A stretch of 64,000 bases of DNA. Origin: Arthrobacter sp. NicSoilB4 (GTDB taxonomy: Bacteria; Actinomycetota; Actinomycetes; Actinomycetales; Micrococcaceae). The notes beneath the pieces were generated by a model that was given only the letters and a program-made list of their open reading frames with translations, did no database searches and was not told the origin of the DNA. Below are positions 16,562 to 25,411 of this stretch, piece by piece. How positions within the stretch are numbered: the first letter of the stretch is position 1; each line of letters begins with the position of its first letter. Both the position numbers and the translations under genes were made by a program. The stretch covers positions 124,001 to 188,000 of the forward strand of contig NZ_AP024653.1 of assembly GCF_019977335.1 (NCBI RefSeq), written 5' to 3'.

Positions 16562-17542
16562 ATGCCCGCATCACCCCTCACGTACACGTTCCTCGGACCC
16601 GCGGGCACTTTCACCGAGGCGGCCCTGATGCAGGTTCCCGGCGCGGAGGATGCTGTCCGCGTTCCGTCGTCGAACGTCAATACCGCGCTGGACAGGGTCC
16701 GTGACGGCTCGGCGGACGCGGCCATGGTGCCGATCGAAAACTCCGTGGAGGGCGGCGTCACCGCTACCCTGGACGCGATCGCAACCGGACAGGAACTGCG
16801 GATCCTGCGCGAAGCCCTTGTGTCGATCAGCTTCGTGCTGGTGGCCCGGCCCGGGACCAGAATCGAGGACATCCGCCGGATCTCCACCCACGGACACGCC
16901 TGGGCCCAGTGCCGGCTCTGGGCCGACAATAATATTCCTAACGTGGAATATATTCCGGGCTCCTCCACGGCCGCGGCGGCCATGGGCCTGCTGGAAGGCG
17001 ACCCCCACTATGACGCGGCAATATGCGCCCCGATCGTGGCAACCGAGCAGCCCGGACTCGAGGTGCTCGCGGAGAACATCGGCGACAACCCCGGCGCGGT
17101 AACGCGTTTTGTGCTGGTCGGCCGGCCCGGCGAGCTGCCCGAGCCCACCGGTGCCGACAAGACCACCGTGGTGGTGCCGCTGCCGGAGGACCGCCCCGGC
17201 GCGCTGATGGAGATCCTTGACCAGTTCGCCACCCGCGGCGTGAACCTCAGCCGGATCGAGTCGCGGCCCACCGGCCAGTACCTCGGCCACTACTTCTTCA
17301 GCATCGACGCCGACGGCCACGTGGCAGACGCCCGCGTGGCGGATGCCCTCGCCGGCCTGCACCGGATCAGCCCTGCCACCCGCTTCCTGGGTTCCTACGG
17401 CCGCGCCGACGGGCACCGGACTGTTGTGGAGCCCCACACCTCGGACCAGGCATTCCGGGCCGCCCATGCTTGGGTCAAAGACATACTGTCCGGAGCATCT
17501 GTGGTGCCGGAATATACGTCCGGGGCTTCGCCCACAGCGTAG
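16562..17542 (+). CDS. pheA: prephenate dehydratase
   Basis: Converts prephenate to phenylpyruvate in phenylalanine biosynthesis (326 aa). The catalytic domain holds TFLGPAGTFTEAAL, the VPIENSVEGGV block, and GAVTRFVLVGR, whose TRF Thr is catalytic in the family. A C-terminal ACT domain follows (PEDRPGALMEILDQFATRG with the phenylalanine-binding ESRP), so feedback by Phe is expected. There is no chorismate mutase domain, as usual in actinobacteria. I use the ATG at 16562, preceded by GAAGAAAGAAG; a TTG at 16544 directly follows the rhodanese stop. The last 35 residues after the ACT domain are unremarkable. Confidence 0.94.
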   Translation: MPASPLTYTFLGPAGTFTEAALMQVPGAEDAVRVPSSNVNTALDRVRDGSADAAMVPIENSVEGGVTATLDAIATGQELRILREALVSISFVLVARPGTRIEDIRRISTHGHAWAQCRLWADNNIPNVEYIPGSSTAAAAMGLLEGDPHYDAAICAPIVATEQPGLEVLAENIGDNPGAVTRFVLVGRPGELPEPTGADKTTVVVPLPEDRPGALMEILDQFATRGVNLSRIESRPTGQYLGHYFFSIDADGHVADARVADALAGLHRISPATRFLGSYGRADGHRTVVEPHTSDQAFRAAHAWVKDILSGASVVPEYTSGASPTA

Positions 17543-17635
17543 ACAAATGCCACATCTGGCACTTCCGCGCCTATGAAACTGTGCGTATGCTTGCCTGATC
17601 CATATTGGGGAAGTCCTCTACCGAGGGAGCAGGTC

Positions 17636-17860
17636 ATGGCAGGAACCAGCCTTGAAAATGACGGCCAGGGAATGATCGTGAATCCCAAGCCGACCGCTGA
17701 CAACCAGGACTGGGACGGCGACGACGCCGACCGTGCAGACCGGCTGCGCTTCGAAGAGGAGCAGGCCATGATCCGTGAACAGTCCGAGGCGCGCGCCGCC
17801 AAAGCGGCAGCAGAAGCGAAGAAGGCCGCAGCCGCGGACAAAGACGCCGTGGAGAAGTAA
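17636..17860 (+). CDS. small charged hypothetical protein
   Basis: 74-aa hydrophilic protein. The first half is acidic (DNQDWDGDDADRADRLRFEEEQ), and the second is an alanine/lysine-rich probable helix or coiled coil (ARAAKAAAEAKKAAAADK). The ATG at 17636 follows GGGAGCAGGTC. It lies 93 bases after pheA and converges with the lipid kinase gene, 23 bases between stops. No family recognised; codon choice (nearly all G/C at third positions) supports coding. Confidence 0.6.
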   Translation: MAGTSLENDGQGMIVNPKPTADNQDWDGDDADRADRLRFEEEQAMIREQSEARAAKAAAEAKKAAAADKDAVEK

Positions 17861-17883
17861 GCCACTCCCCGGGGAGCCTGCGC

Positions 17884-18948
17884 CTAATCCCCCTCCGCAC
17901 CTTCCTTGACCCGCACAAGCAGCGAGCCGGGGGCAACCTGCACGGTGACCTTCGTGGCAGCACCCGTCGGGTCGCCGTCGACCTGTGTTGGCATCGGCTC
18001 TGCGCAACGGATCGTGATCTTGCCGGAGCGGTAATACGTCATCACCGGCAGGTTTCTCTTGTGCTTCAGCACGATTTTCCAGTACATCGCCAACCAGCCG
18101 ATCGCGCTGCGCGGACTCATCACCACGACGTCGAGCATCCCGTCATCAATCATGGCCTGGGGGATGAAGTCGATGCCGCCGGGGATCAGGCCGCAGTTCG
18201 CGAACAGGACGCTGCGGATTTTCCGGCTCTGCTCCGGCTGGTCGTCCAGCGAGATGGACACTTTCTTGCGGCGGCCCGGGAGGTGCCGCACGCCAGCTTC
18301 GGTGTAGGCCAGCCATCCCACGGCCTTCTTCAGCCCGTCGTTCGTGTCGCCCACGACCTCCGCGTCCATGCCGATGCCGGCAATGACCAGGAAGGTGTGC
18401 TCCGCCGCCTCGTGGGTCCGTGAGTTCTCCACCTTCATCCGCGCTGTGTCGATAAACCGCTGGTGCCCGAACAGGGCGGTCTGGACATTTCCCTGCAGGT
18501 CGCCCACATCGAGGTGGATGTTGCGGGCCAGCAGGTTGCCGGTGCCAAGCGGGATCAGGCCCATGGCGATGTCCGTGCCGGCGAGGGCATCCGCAACCAC
18601 CCGGACTGTGCCGTCACCGCCGCCCACGAGGATGACGTCGGCGCCGTACTCGACGGCGGCCCGCGCCTGCGAAAATCCGGGGTCTTCGGCGGTGGTGTCG
18701 AAGAACCGCGGCGGCACCCAGCCGGCCGCGGCGCACGCATTTTCGATCACCGTGCGGGCCTCGTCGGACCGGGATTTGATGGGGTTCATCACCACAGCGA
18801 CCTTCTGCTGGCCCAGGCCCGGGCTGTGCGTTTCCTCCCACACTGCGCTGCGCGTGTGCTTGGCTTTGAGCTTGCGCACTCCCCACCAGCTGGATACGGC
18901 GAACGCCAGGACTCCAGCGATGACGAGGTACAGCAGCCAGTCGCGCAT
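17884..18948 (-). CDS. diacylglycerol/lipid kinase (DagK-type)
   Basis: Lipid kinase of the DagK/YegS family (354 aa) that phosphorylates diacylglycerol or a related lipid. It starts with a membrane helix ([21 protein letters not shown]). The kinase core follows with [12 protein letters not shown], the nucleotide-binding [14 protein letters not shown] and [10 protein letters not shown], then the C-terminal beta-sandwich with [20 protein letters not shown]. The ATG at 18948 is preceded by TGGAG. It is divergent from serS, the usual actinobacterial neighbour. The membrane anchor fits action at the lipid surface. Confidence 0.9.
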   Translation of the reverse strand: MRDWLLYLVIAGVLAFAVSSWWGVRKLKAKHTRSAVWEETHSPGLGQQKVAVVMNPIKSRSDEARTVIENACAAAGWVPPRFFDTTAEDPGFSQARAAVEYGADVILVGGGDGTVRVVADALAGTDIAMGLIPLGTGNLLARNIHLDVGDLQGNVQTALFGHQRFIDTARMKVENSRTHEAAEHTFLVIAGIGMDAEVVGDTNDGLKKAVGWLAYTEAGVRHLPGRRKKVSISLDDQPEQSRKIRSVLFANCGLIPGGIDFIPQAMIDDGMLDVVVMSPRSAIGWLAMYWKIVLKHKRNLPVMTYYRSGKITIRCAEPMPTQVDGDPTGAATKVTVQVAPGSLLVRVKEGAEGD

Positions 18949-19024
18949 TGTGCTCCAACACTATCCCGCCGGTGGCCGGAGGCCGACTGCCCGACAATTG
19001 CCCGGTAATGCTGGATGGATTGGA

Positions 19025-19030
19025 TACTCT
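19025..19030 (+). promoter_or_regulatory. serS -10 hexamer (leaderless start)
   Basis: TACTCT ends six bases before the GTG start of serS, placing the transcription start at or next to the start codon. No ribosome binding site precedes the GTG, which supports a leaderless message. Confidence 0.5.
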
Positions 19031-19036
19031 TGTCTG

Positions 19037-20317
19037 GTGATCGACGTAAAAGACCTCAGCGAAAATCCGGATAAGTTCCGGGCCAGCCAGCGCGCCCGCG
19101 GCGCCGACGAATCCGTGGTGGACGCGATCATCGCCGCGGACTCGGCCCGGCGTGCCGCCCTGATCCGCTTCGAAAACCTGAGGGCCGAGCAGAATGCCTT
19201 CGGCAAGAAGGTGGCGCAGGCCAAGGGCGAGGAAAAGCAGGCGCTGCTGGCCGAGGTCAAGGCCCTCGCGGGCGAGGTCAAGGCCGCCTCCGCCGAGGCC
19301 GACGTCGCACAGGCCGCCCACGAGGAACTGCTGCGAGGCATCCCGAACCTCATCGTCGACGGCGTCCCCGAGGGCGGCGAAGACGACTACATCGTGGTCA
19401 AGACCGTCGGCACGCCCCGCGAATTCACAGATTTCGAGCCCAAGGACCACCTGGAGATCGGTGAGCTGATCGGCGCCATCGACATGGAACGCGGGGCGAA
19501 GGTTTCCGGATCGCGCTTCTACTTCCTGCGCGGCGTTGGCGCCCGGCTGGAGATGGCGCTGCTGCAGATGGCCATGGAGCAGGCCATCGACGCCGGCTTC
19601 GTGCCCATGATCACGCCGACGCTGGTGCGCCCGGAAACCATGCAGGGCACCGGTTTCGACGTCAAGCACGACGCCGAGATCTACCGCCTCGCCGAGGATG
19701 ACCTCTACCTCGTGGGCACGTCCGAGGTGGCCCTCGCCGGCTACCACGCGGACGAGATCCTGGACCTCTCCGCCGGTCCGATCCGCTACGCCGGGCAAAG
19801 CTCCTGCTACCGCCGCGAGGCCGGTTCGCACGGCAAGGACACCCGCGGCATCATTCGCGTCCACCAGTTCAACAAGGTGGAAATGTTCATCTACACCACA
19901 GTCGAGGAGGCCGCGGCCGAGCACGCCCGGCTGCTGGCCTGGGAAGAGGAGATGCTGGCCAAGTGCGAGCTGCCCTACCGGGTGATTGACACCGCCGCCG
20001 GAGACCTCGGCAACTCCGCCGCCCGCAAGTTCGACTGTGAAGCCTGGGTCCCGACGCAGGGCGCCTACCGCGAGCTGACCTCGACCTCGAACTGCACCAC
20101 CTTCCAGGCGCGCCGGCTGAACATCCGCGAACGTGTGCTGAACGAGGACGGGGCCCCCAAGGGAACCCGGGCCGTCGCCACGCTCAACGGCACCCTGGCC
20201 ACGACCCGCTGGATCGTTGCCATCCTGGAGCACCATCAGAACCCGGACGGCTCCGTCAGCATCCCGAAGGCACTGCAGAAGTACCTCGGCGGCATGACGG
20301 TCTTCCCGGTCATCTGA
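19037..20317 (+). CDS. serS: seryl-tRNA synthetase
   Basis: Class II aminoacyl-tRNA synthetase charging tRNA-Ser (426 aa, normal). The N-terminal 110 residues form the tRNA-binding coiled coil ([20 protein letters not shown] onward). The catalytic domain has motif 2 around [24 protein letters not shown] and motif 3 in [17 protein letters not shown]. The GTG at 19037 is the start that matches the family; the frame is open further upstream, but that part overlaps the divergent kinase gene. No T-box leader is present. A strong terminator follows. Confidence 0.97.
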   Translation: MIDVKDLSENPDKFRASQRARGADESVVDAIIAADSARRAALIRFENLRAEQNAFGKKVAQAKGEEKQALLAEVKALAGEVKAASAEADVAQAAHEELLRGIPNLIVDGVPEGGEDDYIVVKTVGTPREFTDFEPKDHLEIGELIGAIDMERGAKVSGSRFYFLRGVGARLEMALLQMAMEQAIDAGFVPMITPTLVRPETMQGTGFDVKHDAEIYRLAEDDLYLVGTSEVALAGYHADEILDLSAGPIRYAGQSSCYRREAGSHGKDTRGIIRVHQFNKVEMFIYTTVEEAAAEHARLLAWEEEMLAKCELPYRVIDTAAGDLGNSAARKFDCEAWVPTQGAYRELTSTSNCTTFQARRLNIRERVLNEDGAPKGTRAVATLNGTLATTRWIVAILEHHQNPDGSVSIPKALQKYLGGMTVFPVI

Positions 20318-20329
20318 CCTGAAGTCCGG

Positions 20330-20363
20330 GCCCGTTCCCCTCGCTGCGCCGCGGGGAACGGGC
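20330..20363 (+). terminator. serS terminator hairpin
   Basis: GCCCGTTCCCC (20330-20340) pairs with GGGGAACGGGC (20353-20363), giving an 11-bp stem 12 bases after the serS stop. Confidence 0.7.
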
Positions 20364-20446
20364 GTCAACAACTGTTCACCCCCGGTTCACCGCGTGCTGT
20401 GGCCTGCGTCCTAGCGGCTGTCGGGGGTGTCTGTTCTACTTGTGAG

Positions 20447-21319
20447 ATGACAACATTGACTGAATCCTCAGTCGCCGGCAACGATGACCGGCGAGACAAC
20501 AACCAGAACCAGCAGAACGCAGCGGCCCACAAGCTGATGGTCGCGCTCGACGTCGACGGCACGCTCGTCGACCACGACGGCCACATGTCAGTGCCCGTCC
20601 GCGAAGCCGCGCAGGACGTCGTGGCCGCAGGCCACCACGTCACCATCGCGACCGGCCGGTCACTGAACGCGGCGCTGCCCATCATCGAGCACATCGGCAT
20701 CGACAACGGCTACGCCGTGTGCTCCAACGGCGGCGTTACGCTGCGCCTGGATTCCAGCCTCAGCGACGGCTACGAGATCGTGCACAAGGCCACGTTCGAC
20801 CCGGGTCCCGTGCTGCGTGCGCTGCGCCAGCGGCTGCCGTCGGCCAAGTATGCGCTCGAGGACGTGGACGGTAACTTCCTCTCCACCGAGCGCTTCCAGG
20901 ACATGAGCTTCGGCGTGGAAGCAATCGGCGTCGACTTCCAGACGATGCTGAAAGCCACCGCGGTCCGCGTTGTGGTCTTCAGCGCCGAGAACACGCCCGA
21001 GGAGTTCAACACCGCCGTCCGGCACATCGGCCTGGCCGGTGTGACGTACTCGGTGGGCTGGACCGCGTGGCTGGACATCGCCGCCGCCGGCGTCACGAAG
21101 GCGAGTGCGCTGGAGCACCTCCGCGGCCGGCTGGACATCGAGGCGCACCGCACGGTCGCCGTCGGCGACGGCCGCAATGATATCGAGATGCTTACGTGGG
21201 CGGCCCGCGGCGTTGCTATGGGCCAGGCGCCCGCGGAAGTCATCGCCGCCGCCGACGAGGTCACGCACTCCGTTTTCGACGACGGCGCCGCGCACGTTCT
21301 GCGCAGCCTGCTGTTGTAG
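20447..21319 (+). CDS. HAD-superfamily hydrolase, Cof type
   Basis: Cytoplasmic phosphatase of the HAD IIB/Cof subfamily (290 aa). Motif I is ALDVDGTLVDHDGHM, with the nucleophile and acid/base aspartates. Motif II is TIATGRS, a lysine follows in GVTKASALEHL, and motif IV is VGDGRNDIEML. The first 30 residues are a hydrophilic N/Q-rich tail. The start at ATG 20447 avoids overlap with the serS terminator. Such enzymes act on sugar phosphates or flavin/pyridoxal phosphates; the substrate is open. In other actinobacteria it is also found just after serS. Confidence 0.88.
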   Translation: MTTLTESSVAGNDDRRDNNQNQQNAAAHKLMVALDVDGTLVDHDGHMSVPVREAAQDVVAAGHHVTIATGRSLNAALPIIEHIGIDNGYAVCSNGGVTLRLDSSLSDGYEIVHKATFDPGPVLRALRQRLPSAKYALEDVDGNFLSTERFQDMSFGVEAIGVDFQTMLKATAVRVVVFSAENTPEEFNTAVRHIGLAGVTYSVGWTAWLDIAAAGVTKASALEHLRGRLDIEAHRTVAVGDGRNDIEMLTWAARGVAMGQAPAEVIAAADEVTHSVFDDGAAHVLRSLLL

Positions 21320-21343
21320 CAGCGCGGCCCGGCGGAGGTGCCG

Positions 21344-21943
21344 TCAGCGCACTTCGAGGATGAGGCCCAGCAGCCTCGCCGCGGCGGGACGCGCAGCGTG
21401 TTCCTCATTCCACTGGGCCCGCGCCACGGCCTTGCTGACCGCCTGGGTGGTGATGCCGAGCTCCTCGGCCACTGCCTTCTGCTGCCCGCGCACGCCCGGC
21501 GTCATAAGGTCCAGCACCCGCCATTCCGCGGGGCTGCGGTCGTGCACGATATGCCCCAGCAGCCGCAACACGGCTTCCGACTCCGCTGCCAGGTCGGCCA
21601 GCGGGCCCTCCACGGCCACCGGGATGCGGTCCTTGCCGTTGCGGAGCCGGTCCACGGCCCGGCGGGCGTAAATCAGCCCGTGGCCCGAGGCGTCTTTGAT
21701 CTGGTTCGGCAGCGGCTCATTGACCGGCCCGACGCCGATCCCGACGTACCAGCTGCCGGTCCGCAGCGCGATCATCGCAGCCTCGACGGCCTGGTGCGGG
21801 GAGTCCACAATGCCTTGGACTTCGTCCTCCACCGAACGGTCGAAGTCGAGGCGCGCCGGGATGTGCCGCAGGTCCTTAAGGAGTTGCGGCACGCAGTCGC
21901 CGTCGCGCCGGCTGTCTGTTTGGTTGATGGTCAGCGTGAACAT
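21344..21943 (-). CDS. HTH-containing protein, SatD-like
   Basis: Protein of 199 aa with a probable C-terminal helix-turn-helix (GQQKAVAEELGITTQAVSKAVARAQW, residues about 155-180). The N-terminal half has strand-like segments (FTLTINQTDSRR, GSWYVGIGVGPVN) reminiscent of SatD-type proteins. It is divergent from the phosphoketolase gene, and a CTACC-CGGT-GGTAG dyad lies just upstream of its start (21956-21969), so autoregulation or control of xfp is possible. It converges with the HAD gene. DNA binding is inferred from the HTH only; I cannot name a characterised homologue. Confidence 0.65.
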   Translation of the reverse strand: MFTLTINQTDSRRDGDCVPQLLKDLRHIPARLDFDRSVEDEVQGIVDSPHQAVEAAMIALRTGSWYVGIGVGPVNEPLPNQIKDASGHGLIYARRAVDRLRNGKDRIPVAVEGPLADLAAESEAVLRLLGHIVHDRSPAEWRVLDLMTPGVRGQQKAVAEELGITTQAVSKAVARAQWNEEHAARPAAARLLGLILEVR

Positions 21944-22043
21944 TCTGGGACCACACTACCCGGTGGTAGATTCGTGGCAAATGTCTTAGTCCGGCCTCGT
22001 CACATGACCAATCACAGCCGGTGAAACCACAGAATCGAATGGC

Positions 22044-22071
22044 CCGCTTGCGGCTTGGAAGCCGGAAGCGG
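22044..22071 (+). promoter_or_regulatory. hairpin in the phosphoketolase leader
   Basis: CCGCTTGCGGC and GCCGGAAGCGG form an 11-bp dyad with one mismatch around TTGGAA, followed by ACGTTGTTTT. It ends 56 bases before the xfp start and could be an attenuator or an operator. Confidence 0.4.
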
Positions 22072-22127
22072 ACGTTGTTTTCTGAGTACTGCGCCACCGA
22101 CGGCGGCCGAGTGAAACGAGGACTGCA

Positions 22128-24581
22128 ATGAAACGTGACGCGAGTAGTGGCCGGCCCGGTGACGCGGAACTGGAGCTTGTGGACCGGTGGTGGCGGGCCG
22201 CAAACTACCTGTCCGTCGGGCAGATCTATCTTCGATCCAACCCGTTGCTGCGGGAACCGTTGAGCGCCGGCAACACCAAGTCCCGGCTTCTGGGCCACTG
22301 GGGCACCACTCCTGGGCTGAACTTCGTCTACGCCCACCTGAACCGGGTCATCCGGCGCGACAGCCAGAGCATGCTGTTCATTGCCGGCCCGGGACACGGC
22401 GGTCCCGCCGTGGTGGCGAACGCCTGGCTCGAAGGCACGTACTCCGAGATCTACAGCAACGTCGGCGACGACGAACAGGGCATGGCTGAGCTCTTCCGGC
22501 AGTTCTCCTACCCCGGCGGCATCCCCAGCCACGCCGCCCCGGAAACCCCCGGCTCCATCAGCGAGGGTGGAGAGCTCGGCTATTCCCTGGCGCACGCCTA
22601 CGGCTCCGTGTTCGACAACCCGGAACTGATCACCGCCGTCGTGATCGGAGACGGTGAGGCCGAAACCGGCCCCCTGGCGGCGAGTTGGCATTCCCACAAC
22701 TGCCTGGATCCGGTGCATGACGGCGCGGTGCTGCCCATCCTGCATCTGAACGGCTTCAAGATCGCCAATCCCACCATCCTGGCCCGCATGCCCGAAGCCC
22801 AGCTGGAGCAGCTGCTACGCGGTTACGGCCACGAGCCGCACTTTGTGACAGTTGGCGATCCGGACGACACGTTGGCCGCGCACAGGGACTTCGCCGCCGT
22901 ACTGGACGACTGCCTTACCGAGATCCGGGACATCCAGTCGGCCCGCCGGAGCGGCAGGGCCGAACCCGGAGGCGGAACAGCCGGCGGCGGAGGAACCGCC
23001 CAGGGCGACGGGTCGGCCGACGCGCCGGCAGCGCGCTGGCCCGTGATCGTGCTGCGCTCGCCGAAGGGCTGGACCGGGCCCAAGATGGTCGACGGGCTGC
23101 AGGTGGAAGGAACGTGGCGGAGCCACCAGGTACCGCTGTCCGAAGTGCGCACGAATGCGGAGCACCTGGCACAGCTGGGGGAATGGCTCGAATCCTACCG
23201 GCCCGGCGAACTCTTCGACGCCGCCGGGCGCCTCCGGCCGGACGTCGCGGCAAATGCTCCTGCGGGCGGATTCCGGATGAGCGCCACCCCGTACGCGAAC
23301 GGCGGCGTGCTGCTGCGGGACCTCAAACTGCCCAGGTACGAGGACCACGCTGTCCCGGTGCCCCAGCCGGGAGTGGAGCGGGTCAGCGCCATGATCACGC
23401 TGGGGTCCTGGCTTCGCGACGTGATCGGCCAGAACCCCGAGACGTTCCGGCTGTTCGGTCCGGACGAGACGGCCTCCAACCGCCTGCAGGACGTCTACGA
23501 GGTCACGGACAAAGTGTGGCAATACCGGATCGAGGAAGTCGACGAGCACCTTGCCCGCGCCGGTCGGGTCATGGAACTCCTTAGCGAACACCTGTGCCAG
23601 GGCTGGCTGGAGGGCTACCTGCTGACCGGACGGCACGGTGTCTTCAGCTGTTATGAGGCCTTTATCCACATTGTCGACTCGATGTTCAACCAGCATGCCA
23701 AGTGGCTCAAGGTACACCGCGAACTTGCCTGGCGCCGACCGGTTGCCTCGCTCAACTACCTGCTGCCCTCACATGTGTGGCAGCAGGACCACAACGGCTT
23801 TTCGCACCAGGATCCTGGTTTCATCGACCACGCCGTAAACAAAAAGGCCGAAATCATCCGGGTGTACCTGCCGCCGGACGCGAACACCTTGCTGTCTGTC
23901 ATGGAACATTGCCTCGACTCGCGGGACTACGTCAACATCGTGGTCAGCGGCAAGCAGCCCTCGCCGACCTGGCTGGGACCCGCCGACGCCGCGCACCACT
24001 GCCAGCGCGGCCTGGGAATCTGGGCGTTCGCCGGGTCAGAAGTCCCCGGCGAGGAGCCCGACGTCGTGCTGGCCTGTGCCGGGGACGTGCCCACCGTGGA
24101 AACGGTCGCCGCCGCGGAACTGCTGAAGGCCGGGGCTCCCGGGCTGAAGATCCGCGTGGTCAACGTGGTCGATCTGATGCGGCTCCAGGACTCGAGCGAG
24201 CACCCGCACGGCCTGACGTCCCGGGACTTCGACGGAATCTTCACAGCGGACAAGCCCATCATCTTCGCCTACCACGGCTATCCGTCACTGATCCACCGGC
24301 TGGCGTACCGGCGGACGAACCAGGAGGGGCTGCACGTCCGCGGGTACAAGGAGGAAGGCACCACAACGACGGCGTTCGACATGGCCATGCTCAACGGGAT
24401 TGACCGCTTCCAGCTCGCCATCGACGCGATCGACCGGGTGCCGGGCCTGGCGGAGAAGCACTCGTTGCTGCGGCAGGCGCTGCAGGACAGCAGGATCCGG
24501 GCGCACAACCAGACCCGGGACCACGGCGAGGACTCGAAGGAAATCAGCGGCTGGACCCTGGGCCCGGGGCAACCCACGTAG
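22128..24581 (+). CDS. xfp: xylulose-5-P/fructose-6-P phosphoketolase
   Basis: Thiamine-diphosphate enzyme (817 aa) that cleaves xylulose 5-phosphate and/or fructose 6-phosphate with phosphate to acetyl phosphate plus glyceraldehyde 3-phosphate or erythrose 4-phosphate. It shows the family blocks YLSVGQIYL and [17 protein letters not shown], the ThDP motif [38 protein letters not shown], and the C-terminal [17 protein letters not shown]. An insertion of about 30 G/A/S-rich residues near 283-305 ([15 protein letters not shown]) looks like a flexible linker. The ATG at 22128 follows AACGAGGACTGCA. No ack or pta is adjacent. The upstream region has a hairpin and a divergent HTH gene. Confidence 0.95.
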   Translation: MKRDASSGRPGDAELELVDRWWRAANYLSVGQIYLRSNPLLREPLSAGNTKSRLLGHWGTTPGLNFVYAHLNRVIRRDSQSMLFIAGPGHGGPAVVANAWLEGTYSEIYSNVGDDEQGMAELFRQFSYPGGIPSHAAPETPGSISEGGELGYSLAHAYGSVFDNPELITAVVIGDGEAETGPLAASWHSHNCLDPVHDGAVLPILHLNGFKIANPTILARMPEAQLEQLLRGYGHEPHFVTVGDPDDTLAAHRDFAAVLDDCLTEIRDIQSARRSGRAEPGGGTAGGGGTAQGDGSADAPAARWPVIVLRSPKGWTGPKMVDGLQVEGTWRSHQVPLSEVRTNAEHLAQLGEWLESYRPGELFDAAGRLRPDVAANAPAGGFRMSATPYANGGVLLRDLKLPRYEDHAVPVPQPGVERVSAMITLGSWLRDVIGQNPETFRLFGPDETASNRLQDVYEVTDKVWQYRIEEVDEHLARAGRVMELLSEHLCQGWLEGYLLTGRHGVFSCYEAFIHIVDSMFNQHAKWLKVHRELAWRRPVASLNYLLPSHVWQQDHNGFSHQDPGFIDHAVNKKAEIIRVYLPPDANTLLSVMEHCLDSRDYVNIVVSGKQPSPTWLGPADAAHHCQRGLGIWAFAGSEVPGEEPDVVLACAGDVPTVETVAAAELLKAGAPGLKIRVVNVVDLMRLQDSSEHPHGLTSRDFDGIFTADKPIIFAYHGYPSLIHRLAYRRTNQEGLHVRGYKEEGTTTTAFDMAMLNGIDRFQLAIDAIDRVPGLAEKHSLLRQALQDSRIRAHNQTRDHGEDSKEISGWTLGPGQPT

Positions 24582-24597
24582 CAGGGTGGCCGGCCCG

Positions 24598-25359
24598 CTA
24601 CGGTTGGACGCCGCTGAGCCCGCCAAGCCCGCCGGCGGGCAGGTGGATCCAGCCCTCGGTCCGGGCGGCCCTGGCCTGGGTGTCATCCGGGCGGATGGTG
24701 GCGCCGAGGGCCACGGCCCGGGCGGTGAGGGAGGCGATGAGCGCGTCGAACATGTCGTCGGAGCCTGCCAGGTGTTCCTCGTGTCCGGCCAGGTCCAGCC
24801 AGGGTGCTGCCTGCTGCAGCCCGGCCAGCAGCTCGCTCAGCCGTTGGGTTTCCGCGCCGCCGCGTCCCTTGTAGCCCCGGGCGGGCAAGCCCCAGGACTT
24901 CAGGGACGCCGCCGGGTAGACCTCGGCCAGCCGGCCGCTGCCGTCCCTGGCCTGGGGGCCGTGTTCCGCGGCGATTTTGGCCTGGATGACGGCGCAGCGC
25001 ATCGCCGGGTGCGCCAGCCGGTCGGCGGACACACTGAGCGGGATCAGCCCGGTCCGGGCGGTAACGAAGCGGTCCGTGTCCCGGTAGGCCAGCAGCCGGC
25101 GGCCTGCGATTCCGTCATGGTCCAGCACCGGTTGCGGCTCGAAGGCAAGGTGGCCGGCAATGAACGGCAGGAAGGCGTCCGGCCAGCCCACGGGGCAGTC
25201 GATCCCCGTCATGTCGCTCAATCCGAAGAGCCGCACAATCTCGCCGTCACCGACGTCGAGGGCCAGGTGCGCCAGGCGGGCGCCGCCGTCGCTCCATTCG
25301 AGGACGGCGGCCGCAGTCTTCCTGGTGGCCGCGGCGAGGTCCACGCCGAGGGTCTTCAC
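24598..25359 (-). CDS. DUF429 family protein
   Basis: Protein of 253 aa with the DUF429 fold, related to RNase H-like nuclease/ATPase folds. It has the N-terminal MKTLGVDLAAATRKTAAAVLEW with a conserved Asp on strand 1, IDCPVGWPDAFLPFIAGHL, and EVYPAASLKSWGL, and the late acidic block SDDMFDALIASLTAR. The start is the GTG at 25359. It converges with xfp (16 bases between stops) and lies 52 bases downstream of the carboxylesterase on the same strand, so it may be co-transcribed with it. Biochemical function is unknown. Confidence 0.82.
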   Translation of the reverse strand: MKTLGVDLAAATRKTAAAVLEWSDGGARLAHLALDVGDGEIVRLFGLSDMTGIDCPVGWPDAFLPFIAGHLAFEPQPVLDHDGIAGRRLLAYRDTDRFVTARTGLIPLSVSADRLAHPAMRCAVIQAKIAAEHGPQARDGSGRLAEVYPAASLKSWGLPARGYKGRGGAETQRLSELLAGLQQAAPWLDLAGHEEHLAGSDDMFDALIASLTARAVALGATIRPDDTQARAARTEGWIHLPAGGLGGLSGVQP

Positions 25360-25411
25360 CGCGGGCCCGGGGGCAGAACGGACAGGCGCATGGAATCAGC
25401 CGTCTTCCGGC

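Noticed and set aside
18344..19036. N-terminal extension of serS
   Set aside because: The frame is open upstream but overlaps the lipid kinase on the other strand; family alignment starts at the GTG at 19037.
19001..19036. T-box leader for serS (or lysS)
   Set aside because: Both genes lack a leader long enough for a T-box; they look leaderless.
18614..20371. 585-codon open frame antisense to serS
   Set aside because: Lies across serS and the lipid kinase region; composition is that of a reverse-strand shadow.
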